DNA of 64,000 bases from NCBI RefSeq assembly GCF_017301635.1, contig NZ_CP071091.1:2368001-2432000 (forward strand). The letters run 5' to 3'. Source of the stretch: Myxococcus landrumus. Lineage in GTDB: Bacteria; Myxococcota; Myxococcia; Myxococcales; Myxococcaceae. Positions 44,833 through 51,429 of this stretch are shown one piece after another. The stretch's first letter is position 1, and the number at the start of each line of letters is the position of its first letter. Under the pieces are notes generated by a model. That model saw only the letters and a program-made list of their open reading frames with translations, did no database searches and was not told the origin of the DNA. The position numbers and the translations under genes are program-made.

Positions 44833-45355
44833 GCGAAGGCCCCCCAGCCGCCATGGCGAATCACTTTTGACTTCTATGTTGACTGCTCCCGGCCTCCGGA
44901 AGACTCAGGTCAGCGGGAAGACGCTTCTCGGTCGTGCATTCACGTCCGCTGAACCACTCCGGGGTCGGCCCATCGATGTAAGACCTGACTCCCTGATTCC
45001 TTTCAACTACTCACGACTCTCGACGTCCTTCTGGGCTCCACCTCCGCTGGAGCCCCATTCCTGGTTCCACGTCGCCAATACCCTAACACCGGGAAAGCGC
45101 GGTGGCGAAGGCACCCGGGACGCGAGTGTCAAGTGTGCGCGAATCGGATTGGATTCAGCCACCGCGTCCGTTGGTTCGTCATCGCTGTCGCGACCGAGAC
45201 AGCGTTTTTGCGTCCGCCAGTCAATATCCCGCGTCCCCCTGCGGGGACTCGAGTGTCCGCCGTGCAACAGCCATTTAATTCGAGAACAACGTGACTACCT
45301 TGGCCAGAGGCATTCCCGAGTGCGGAAGCGCCGGCGTGTATGCTGGGCACTGGAC
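44833..45355. other. Intergenic region, divergent, no gene supported
   Basis: This 523-bp gap lies between the divergently read response regulator and RDD genes, so it should hold both promoters. It is less GC-rich than its surroundings (for example near 44860-44885 and 45270-45290). The frame of the RDD gene stays open upstream to 44822, but the encoded residues look like non-coding translation. I see no RNA gene or convincing -35/-10 pair. Confidence 0.5.
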
Positions 45356-46123
45356 ATGAGCACCGTATCCACACCCCATCTCGCCGTGGCCACGCCGGAG
45401 CGCGTGGCGCTGTCCCTGCCCGTTGCGGGCATCGGCTACCGCTGCCTCGCGTGGCTGGTGGACGCCACCCTGCTCTTCTTCTTCTGGGTGGTGGCGTACT
45501 TCCTCTTCACGCTGCTGGTGTCCGACGTGCTGGGGGTGTTCCAGGGCCTGTCGGGCCTGGGCCAGACGTTGCTGGTGGTGGGTGTCTTCGCGACGCAGTG
45601 GTTGTACTGGACGGTGGGAGAGGTCTTCTTCCATGGACAGACGCTGGGCAAGAAGGCCCTGCGCATCCGGGTGGTGCGCCTGGATGGCTCTCCGGTGGGC
45701 GTCTACGAGAGCGCGGTGCGCAACCTGTGCCGCGCGGTGGACTTCCTTCCCGGCCTCTACGCCACCGGCTGCATCAGCATGCTGCTCACGCCCCAACACC
45801 GCCGGCTCGGGGACCTGCTGGCCGGGACGGTGCTCGTGCGCGATGAGCGCATCGACCTGGACAAGTACACGGCGGCGGCCCCTGGGGATGCGGGCCCGGG
45901 TGCGGGTGCGGCGACTGGACGAATGCTGGCGCCGGATGAAGTGGAGCTGGTGCTGGCCTTCCTGACGCGCGCGCCCGGCTTGCAGCCCGACGCCCGACGG
46001 AGGATGGGGGCCCGGCTGGTGGAGAAGGTGGGAGGACTCGCGGACGAGGAGAAGGCCGCGGTGCTCGCCTCGCCGGAAGCCACCGAGGCATACCTGCGGG
46101 CTCGCGTGCGGGCGGGGCGCTGA
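45356..46123 (+). CDS. RDD family membrane protein
   Basis: This 255-residue protein belongs to the RDD family (named after conserved Arg and Asp residues); most members have no known biochemical role, though some affect ion stress. It shows the family opening GIGYRCLAWLVDATLLFFF, with Arg and Asp in the first membrane segment. A second hydrophobic segment (QTLLVVGVFATQWLYW) leads into the typical GQTLGKKALRIRVVR stretch, and RRLGDLLAGTVLV closes the domain. After residue 170 a soluble Ala/Arg-rich tail follows. ATG 45356 was chosen because the family domain starts about 25 residues later; longer in-frame starts add no family sequence. Its stop is one base from the spoIIM-like start, so the two form an operon. 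Confidence 0.9.
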   Translation: MSTVSTPHLAVATPERVALSLPVAGIGYRCLAWLVDATLLFFFWVVAYFLFTLLVSDVLGVFQGLSGLGQTLLVVGVFATQWLYWTVGEVFFHGQTLGKKALRIRVVRLDGSPVGVYESAVRNLCRAVDFLPGLYATGCISMLLTPQHRRLGDLLAGTVLVRDERIDLDKYTAAAPGDAGPGAGAATGRMLAPDEVELVLAFLTRAPGLQPDARRRMGARLVEKVGGLADEEKAAVLASPEATEAYLRARVRAGR

Positions 46124-46124
46124 G

Positions 46125-47117
46125 ATGGCCGCCCCGCTGCCCACCTTCGTCGCCCAGCATCGGGCGAACTGGGATGCCCTGGAGGCGCTGCTCGCGCGCC
46201 AGCGAGAAGGCACGCTGACCCTCCAGGAGCTGCGCACGCTGGACTCGCTGTACCGGCGCGCCGCATCCGACCTGGCGCATGCACAGACGTTCTATCCAGA
46301 CACCGACGCGCACCGCTTCCTCAACCAGCTCTGCGCGCGGGCCTATGGAGCCATCTACCAACCTCCGCGCGAGCGGTGGGCCCACGTCCGGGCGTTCTTC
46401 CGCCGCGACTTCCCCAGGACGCTGCGCCGCGAGCTGCGCTACGTGGGCGCCAGCGGCGCGCTGTTCATCCTGGGTCTGCTGGTGGGCGCGCTGGTGGTGC
46501 TGTGGGAGCCGCGCGGCGCGGAGCTGCTCGTGCCTTCCGGGGTCCGTCAGTACGTGGCCCAGGGACGCATGTGGACGGACGACATCCTGTCGGTGGCACC
46601 GCCCGACACGGTGTCCTCGGGCATCGCCACCAACAACCTCACCGTCACCATCCTCACCTTCGCCCTGGGCCTCTTCTACGGCCTGGGGACCATGTTCGTA
46701 CTGGTGAACAACGGCGTGCAGATTGGCGCCATCACCGCGCTGTGCGCGCGTGAGGGCATGGCGGGGGGGCTCCTGGACTTCATCGCCGCGCATGGACCGG
46801 TGGAGCTGTCCATCATCGTCATCGCGGGCGGCGCGGGGTTGATGGTGGGCCAGGCCCTGGTCGACCCGGGAGAGCTCCCCCGGGGACAGGCGCTGGCCCT
46901 GCGAGGGCGCGAAGCGGTGAAGCTGGTGCTGGGCTGCGCGCCCTTCCTCGCCTGCATCGGCATGGTGGAGGGCTACGTGTCCCCAGGCGACCTGTTCCCC
47001 ACCTGGGCGAAGGCGGCGCTGGGGCTCAGCCAGGGAGGCCTGTTCTGGGCCTACCTGCTGCGCGCGGGCAGGGCCGAGGCGGAGGCCACCGAAGCGCCCG
47101 CGGTCAGCGCTTCCTGA
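46125..47117 (+). CDS. SpoIIM-like (stage II sporulation protein M family) integral membrane protein
   Basis: This 330-residue membrane protein resembles the SpoIIM/DUF95 family. In Bacillus SpoIIM works with SpoIID and SpoIIP in septal peptidoglycan removal during engulfment; in Gram-negative bacteria homologues often pair with RDD genes and their role is unknown. The N-terminal 100 residues are soluble and helical. Hydrophobic segments follow at about 107-128 (GASGALFILGLLVGALVVLW), 165-190, 210-245 and near the C-terminus. The SNNLTVT-type motif typical of the family appears as TNNLTVTILTFALG, followed by NGVQIGAI. ATG 46125 follows the RDD stop by one base, indicating coupled translation. 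The last 67 bases overlap the J-domain gene on the other strand. Confidence 0.85.
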   Translation: MAAPLPTFVAQHRANWDALEALLARQREGTLTLQELRTLDSLYRRAASDLAHAQTFYPDTDAHRFLNQLCARAYGAIYQPPRERWAHVRAFFRRDFPRTLRRELRYVGASGALFILGLLVGALVVLWEPRGAELLVPSGVRQYVAQGRMWTDDILSVAPPDTVSSGIATNNLTVTILTFALGLFYGLGTMFVLVNNGVQIGAITALCAREGMAGGLLDFIAAHGPVELSIIVIAGGAGLMVGQALVDPGELPRGQALALRGREAVKLVLGCAPFLACIGMVEGYVSPGDLFPTWAKAALGLSQGGLFWAYLLRAGRAEAEATEAPAVSAS

Positions 47118-47560
47118 CGCTTGCGCTGCTGGTGCCGGAGGATGCGCTCGTAGGCCACGTTCAGCTCGCGCATCTTCTCCACGGAGCCGCCCCGGTCCGG
47201 GTGCCGCTCCAGCGCCAGCGCGTGGTAGCGCGCGCGCACCTTCTCCGGGGAGTCCAGTGGCGACACGCCCAGCAGGTGGTACGGGTCCTGGTCCTCGATG
47301 GCGGACAGCCAGCGCTCCAGCCGGTCCTTCACCTCGATGAACCGCTCATCCGCCGCCCCGGAGTCCTTCACCGGGTGGGTGCGCACCTTCGCGTCCGCAC
47401 GGAGCACGTCGGTGTAGGTGCTGGAGACCCAGCGGTGACACCCCGAGCACCGGTAGTAGCGAACCCGGTTCCCCATCTGAAGGGTCATCCGGATGCCGCA
47501 GTGGGTGCACTCCACCTCGACGTTTTCCAGTGTCCGCCAGCTCGAACCCGCCGCGTTCAT
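47051..47560 (-). CDS. J-domain (DnaJ-like) protein with N-terminal zinc ribbon
   Basis: This 169-residue protein has four cysteines in two CxxC pairs (C18/C21 and C38/C41), suggesting a zinc ribbon, and a C-terminal J domain (about residues 92-150: DPYHLLGVSPLDSPEKVR, then HPD at 120-122, then MRELNVAYERIL). The HPD motif is the part that stimulates Hsp70 (DnaK) ATPase. The Gly/Phe and central substrate-binding parts of true DnaJ are missing, so this is a class III J-protein that would deliver a specific client or site to DnaK. Gene order is reversed relative to its neighbours, and its 3' end overlaps spoIIM by 67 bp tail to tail. Confidence 0.85.
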   Translation of the reverse strand: MNAAGSSWRTLENVEVECTHCGIRMTLQMGNRVRYYRCSGCHRWVSSTYTDVLRADAKVRTHPVKDSGAADERFIEVKDRLERWLSAIEDQDPYHLLGVSPLDSPEKVRARYHALALERHPDRGGSVEKMRELNVAYERILRHQQRKRQEALTAGASVASASALPARSR

Positions 47561-47691
47561 CAGCCCTTGCTCCCGTCAGCAACACGCCTGTAGCACGGCC
47601 AAGGTCCCACGTTGGGAGATCGCGTCAAGAAAATCTCCTCCGGACTCGCCGGAACGCGCTCCACCCCCGGCTTTCGGGGTAGAACGGCGGC

Positions 47692-48234
47692 ATGAGCCCC
47701 CTGCTCGTCGCCGGAATGCTGCTCGTCACCGCCGCCCCGGCGCGGACACCCGCCCCGGCCCGTCCCCCCGCCGAGGCCCCGCGCCCCGCACCGGAGCCCA
47801 CCAAGCCCCCCCAGGTCACCTCCCCGGACGACACCGCCCTGCTGCGCGCCCTGCTCTGGGCCGCGCGCCCCGCCCCCGAGGAGATTCGCGCCATCGCCGT
47901 GGAGGACCTGGGGCTGCTGGGAGACCCACGCGCCCTGGACTCGCTCGCCACGTATCTGTGGGACCCCAATCCCCGCACCCAGCAGGCCGTGCTGCGCGCC
48001 GTGGCCCTCTTCCAGCACCCTCGCGCCGAGGAGCTGCTGGGCAACGTCGTGCGCCACCCCCGCATGCCGGACGCGCTGAAAATCCAGGCCCTCAACGGCC
48101 TCGTCTTCCAGCGGACCGGCTCCGCGCGCCGCACCGTCCAGGACGCGGCCACCGACTCTCGCCTCTCCTCCGCCGTGCAGAACGCCGCCCGCGCCGTCGC
48201 CGCGCAGTGGGATGCGCCTCCCGCCGCGCGCTGA
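47692..48234 (+). CDS. Exported HEAT-repeat-like protein
   Basis: This 180-residue protein has an N-terminal hydrophobic segment (LLVAGMLLVTAAPA) suggesting a signal peptide, then a Pro/Ala-rich linker to about residue 45. The remainder is helical with spacing and motifs of HEAT/PBS-lyase repeats (IRAIAVEDLGLLGDPRALDSL, split by eye into two helices, then a second repeat with QQAVLRAVALFQHPRAEELL). Such repeats usually bind other proteins. No catalytic motif is visible. The ATG at 47692 has only a weak purine stretch before it. It is transcribed away from the J-domain gene. Confidence 0.7.
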   Translation: MSPLLVAGMLLVTAAPARTPAPARPPAEAPRPAPEPTKPPQVTSPDDTALLRALLWAARPAPEEIRAIAVEDLGLLGDPRALDSLATYLWDPNPRTQQAVLRAVALFQHPRAEELLGNVVRHPRMPDALKIQALNGLVFQRTGSARRTVQDAATDSRLSSAVQNAARAVAAQWDAPPAAR

Positions 48235-48271
48235 CACGCCCCACCCACCAGGCAGGCAAGCCCGACACGGG

Positions 48272-48290
48272 GGTGGCGCAAGCGCCCACC
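48272..48290 (+). terminator. Hairpin after the HEAT-like gene
   Basis: GGTGGCGC and GCGCCCACC can pair around a short CAAG-type loop with one bulged base, 38 bp after the stop. There is no U-tract. Weak candidate. Confidence 0.3.
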
Positions 48291-48348
48291 TCCCTGGGTC
48301 CCAGGCCGTTTCCTGGAGAAGTCGCCTCCCTGCGCTAGACTCGCGGGC

Positions 48349-48876
48349 ATGAAGATCACCCCGCTCGACATCCGGCAGAAGCGGTTCGACACGGCGCTGC
48401 GAGGCTTCTCCCGCCGCGAAGTCGAGGCCTACCTCGAGTTGATTGCCGGCGAGTTCGAGGAAGTGGTGAAGGAGAACATCGCGCTCAAGGAGGAGCTGAA
48501 GCGCACCCAGCTCAAGCTCGAGCAGCACCAGGAGCGCGAGCGCACCCTCCAGGAGACGATGGTCACCGCCCAGCGCATCAGCGAGGACCTCCAGTCCGCC
48601 GCGAAGAAGGAAGCGGAAATCATCATCGCGGATGCCGAGCACCAGGCGGAGAAGATCGTCCACGGCGCGCACCAGCGGCTGGTGCAGGTCGTGGAGGATA
48701 TCAACGAGCTCAAGCGCCAGCGCACGCAGTTCGAGTCGCAGGTGCGCTCGGTGCTGGACGCGCACCAGAAGCTGCTGGAGACCTTCAAGAGCCCCACCTT
48801 CGCGGACCGCGACTACGCGCGCGTCGAGGACAACGTCGCGTACCTGTCCCAGAAGAAGGCCAACGTCAGCGAGTAG
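48349..48876 (+). CDS. DivIVA-domain protein
   Basis: This 175-residue coiled-coil protein opens with the DivIVA membrane-binding signature ([19 protein letters not shown], then [11 protein letters not shown]). Long heptad-rich helices follow from about residue 35 to 150. DivIVA proteins mark negatively curved membrane and recruit division, pole or wall-growth factors in Gram-positives; myxobacterial members are less studied. ATG 48349 begins the conserved domain directly. The stop TAG (48874-48876) overlaps a possible GTG start of the next gene, so the pair is likely co-transcribed. Confidence 0.9.
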   Translation: MKITPLDIRQKRFDTALRGFSRREVEAYLELIAGEFEEVVKENIALKEELKRTQLKLEQHQERERTLQETMVTAQRISEDLQSAAKKEAEIIIADAEHQAEKIVHGAHQRLVQVVEDINELKRQRTQFESQVRSVLDAHQKLLETFKSPTFADRDYARVEDNVAYLSQKKANVSE

Positions 48877-48881
48877 TGTCC

Positions 48882-49178
48882 ATGGCGGTCCCCTGGCTGA
48901 AGGCCTTGCCGGACGGCGTGGAGCTGGCCCTGCTCATCCAACCCAGGGCCTCTCGCACTCGCGTCGTGGGTGAGCATGACGGTCTGTTGAAAATCCAGCT
49001 CGCGGCTCCGCCCGTGGACGGAGAAGCCAACGCCGCGCTGGTGGAGTTCCTCGCCAAGAAGCTGGGTGTGCCCAGGCGGCAGGTCACCCTCCTGGCGGGT
49101 GACGCATCGCGCAGAAAACGGGTCCAGGTCGCAGGGGTTGATGCGGCGTGGACCGAGGCTGTTATGTCTGGGGGATAG
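48882..49178 (+). CDS. YggU/DUF167 family protein
   Basis: This small protein (98 residues from ATG 48882) matches the DUF167/YggU family: [28 protein letters not shown] in two pieces, then [20 protein letters not shown], then [16 protein letters not shown]. The function is unknown in general. It commonly sits beside yggT/ylm and divIVA genes, as here. GTG at 48876 would add two residues and overlap the DivIVA stop (TAGTG), so the true start may be either. No strong ribosome binding site helps decide. Confidence 0.85.
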   Translation: MAVPWLKALPDGVELALLIQPRASRTRVVGEHDGLLKIQLAAPPVDGEANAALVEFLAKKLGVPRRQVTLLAGDASRRKRVQVAGVDAAWTEAVMSGG

Positions 49179-49190
49179 CGAGGCCCCCGC

Positions 49191-50420
49191 ATGCGCCACC
49201 TGCTCGTCCTGCTTCTGTTGCTGCTGGCCATGCCCAAGGCGTGGGCCCAGCACCTGGGTGAAGGTTCCAGCCTCCATCCGCATGGGCATGAAGCCCTCGT
49301 GGACGACGTGGTCCTCGTCCCCCACGCCCGTCCTCCGCTCGTCGTGGGCGAGGTGACGACGCGGCGCTTCCGCATCCTCCACACGGAGAAGGCGGCGGGC
49401 GCGGCGAAGGTGCTGGCCACGCAGATTGAGTCCGTGCGCGACAGCTTCGGCCGCATCCTGGGCCGGGACTGGACGGGCGTGACGGAGGTGCGGCTGGGCG
49501 TGGGGCGCGAGGAGTTCGAGGCCCTGGCGCTCCCTGGTGGCAGGCCTCCGGGCTGGGCCGTGGCGCTCGCCTACCCCTCCCATCAAATCATCCTGCTGGA
49601 GGCCCAGAGCCTCAACGCGCCCGATGGACAGCAGACGCTGCGACACGAGCTTGCCCACGTGGCGCTGGGACAGCTCGCCCGAGGCTGGCCGCGCTGGTTC
49701 CAGGAGGGCGTCGCGCAGAACGTCACCGGCGAGCGCTTCTCCCTCACCCACTACTCCGCCCTCTTCCGAGCCGTCACCCAGGAGCGCGTCTTCCACTTCG
49801 AGGACCTGTCCAGCGCCTGGCCGGACCTGCCCGCCGACGTGGAGATTGCCTATGCGCAGAGCGCCGCCTTCGTCGCGCACCTCTCCGCCCGATATGGCCC
49901 CGTGGCCATGCGCGAGCTGGTGGACGGGGTCAGCCGCGGCGAGCCCTTCGAGACTTCGTTCGGCAAGGCCTTCCACACCTCGCTGGATGTGGAGGAGACC
50001 AGCTGGCGCGAGGGGCTCGCGGCCCGCTACGGCTGGCTGCCGCTCACCACCAGCTCCGCCCTGCTGTGGCTGACGGCCTCCGTGCTGTGCGTGGCCGCGT
50101 ATGTGCGGCGGCGCCGGCAGAAGGCCGTCCGGCTGGCGGAGATGGCGGCCCAGGAAGCCGCGGACGAGGCCGCGCTGCGACTGATGCTCGTGGCGCAGCA
50201 GCAGGCCCCCGAAGCCGGCTCGGCCCCGCCCGGCACGACTCCGCTCTCACAGGAGGTGTACTGGCAGGGCGCCCCCTCCGAGCCCGAGCACCCCGAGGTG
50301 GCTCCCCACGCCGAGTCTTCTTCCGGCGAGTTCACCGTGGCTCCGGAGCACGACAGTGAGCCAGTGGACATGGACGGCGACGGGTCCAAGGCCCGTGTGC
50401 CCAAGCCCACCCTCCACTGA
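49191..50420 (+). CDS. Membrane-anchored metalloprotease, peptidase MA family
   Basis: This 409-residue protein has a signal peptide (residues 1-19, cleavage likely after AWA). A gluzincin-type catalytic domain carries HELAH at 152-156 and a likely third zinc ligand, E172, in WFQEGVAQ. A membrane segment at about 286-304 is followed by RRRR, then an Ala/Glu/Pro-rich cytoplasmic tail of about 100 residues. The orientation implied is catalytic domain outside the inner membrane and tail inside. The substrate is unknown. It starts 12 bp after the YggU-like stop, so it probably belongs to the DivIVA-YggU operon and may act on the envelope. Confidence 0.85.
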   Translation: MRHLLVLLLLLLAMPKAWAQHLGEGSSLHPHGHEALVDDVVLVPHARPPLVVGEVTTRRFRILHTEKAAGAAKVLATQIESVRDSFGRILGRDWTGVTEVRLGVGREEFEALALPGGRPPGWAVALAYPSHQIILLEAQSLNAPDGQQTLRHELAHVALGQLARGWPRWFQEGVAQNVTGERFSLTHYSALFRAVTQERVFHFEDLSSAWPDLPADVEIAYAQSAAFVAHLSARYGPVAMRELVDGVSRGEPFETSFGKAFHTSLDVEETSWREGLAARYGWLPLTTSSALLWLTASVLCVAAYVRRRRQKAVRLAEMAAQEAADEAALRLMLVAQQQAPEAGSAPPGTTPLSQEVYWQGAPSEPEHPEVAPHAESSSGEFTVAPEHDSEPVDMDGDGSKARVPKPTLH

Positions 50421-50460
50421 GGTGTCTGGCCTGTGACGCAAACAGGCCCTCCGGACACCT
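50420..50460 (+). terminator. Terminator-like stem-loop after the peptidase MA gene
   Basis: AGGTGTC (50420-50426) and GGCCTGT (50428-50434) pair with ACAGGCC (50442-50448) and GGACACCT (50453-50460). This gives a two-part stem with an internal loop, beginning at the last base of the stop codon. There is no U-tract. Confidence 0.55.
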
Positions 50461-50577
50461 CTACAAGACAGACCCCGAAGAATTTACCTGCCCGCCTCCG
50501 CCCAGGTGTCGGCCGTCTCTCTAATCGCCTGATTTTCCTGGGTCTGCGTTGCCCCGGCCGCTGGCAACCGCCTTGCT

Positions 50578-51135
50578 ATGGCTCAGGGAGCGATGGCGAA
50601 GGCACCGGACATGACGGAGCGAGGACGCAGGGCAGCGGGGCTGGCGCGGTTCTTCCGCCAGCAGCCGGACCGAATCGCGGCGCTGTGGCGCCGGATGCGA
50701 CTCACGGGGCACGAGACGGAGACGCTGCAGGCGCCCATGAGTCAGCTCGATGGACTGGTGGAACCCTTCATCCGCGAGCTGGGCCTGTCGCTGGAGGGGG
50801 ATGAGACCAGTCCCTGGAGCCGCACGAAGGCCGTGCTCCGCCTGTCGCCCGAGCGGGGCGCGCGTGCCCTGCATGAGGAGTTCTCCGCGCTGAGGCGCTG
50901 TCTGGTGGACGCCGCGGAGGTGCTGGGCGGTGGGGATTGGGAGAAGGAGCGCATCAACCGGGCCGTGGACGAAGCGGTGGACTCGGCGGTGGCGCTGCTC
51001 CAGCGGTTGAGGGATTCGCGCCTGGAGGGGCCTCGGGTGCCCTTCGGCGGACTGGTGGTGGAGTACTTCGAGAGGCCGTCGAGCGTGAGACACGTGCCAC
51101 CGGGCACGAGGGACGGACGTACCGCGATGCATTGA
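50578..51135 (+). CDS. Uncharacterised helical protein
   Basis: I do not recognise this 185-residue product. It is predicted mostly helical and charged, with no signal peptide, membrane segment or cysteine pair (a single Cys). Segments such as LARFFRQQPDRIAALWRRMR and SALRRCLVDAAEVLGG resemble the helical N-terminal regions of some sensor or RsbR-like regulators, but this is only an impression. Three in-frame ATGs (50578, 50593, 50611) compete. AGGGAG is only 2 bp before 50593, whereas GAAGG lies about 8 bp before 50611, so the real start could be 50611. Coding bias is typical of its neighbours. Confidence 0.65.
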   Translation: MAQGAMAKAPDMTERGRRAAGLARFFRQQPDRIAALWRRMRLTGHETETLQAPMSQLDGLVEPFIRELGLSLEGDETSPWSRTKAVLRLSPERGARALHEEFSALRRCLVDAAEVLGGGDWEKERINRAVDEAVDSAVALLQRLRDSRLEGPRVPFGGLVVEYFERPSSVRHVPPGTRDGRTAMH

Positions 51136-51429
51136 GGGGTGAGGTCGGGTTTGCCGACCCGTCCGGCTTGACGCTCCACACTGGGAGGGTCCGAGGCCGG
51201 CGGGAGGGAGCGCGCCAGGGGTGGGGACCTCATGGTGCGCCTTGTGGGGACGCGTGCTCCCACTGGGGAGTGGTGAGCGCGCATCGCGAGCCGCTGGCAA
51301 GACGCGTGGATGGGGGTCCGCGCGACTCGCCGGTCGGACGGGTCGGCTTTGTTTGTGAGGTGGGAGCGACAGCACGTGGGGAACGCGGGAGGGGGGCCTA
51401 CGGGGGTGGGCACTCCTCCCGCGTGTTGC
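51136..51429. other. Convergent intergenic region with nested inverted repeats
   Basis: It separates the helical-protein gene and polA, which run toward each other. GCCGACCCGTCCG (51153-51165) is an exact inverted repeat of CGGACGGGTCGGC (51335-51347). A local hairpin GGTCGG-loop-CCGACC (51143-51159) would compete with it. The pieces may be terminators for the two genes. No ORF is supported. Confidence 0.4.

Noticed and set aside
44822..45355. N-terminal extension of the RDD protein to 44822
   Set aside because: The 178 extra residues look like translated intergenic DNA, begin near the divergent regulator start and add no family sequence.
44833..45355. tRNA, rRNA or riboswitch in the long intergenic gap
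   Set aside because: No cloverleaf, rRNA-like or known riboswitch core could be recognised by eye. A covariance-model search would settle this.
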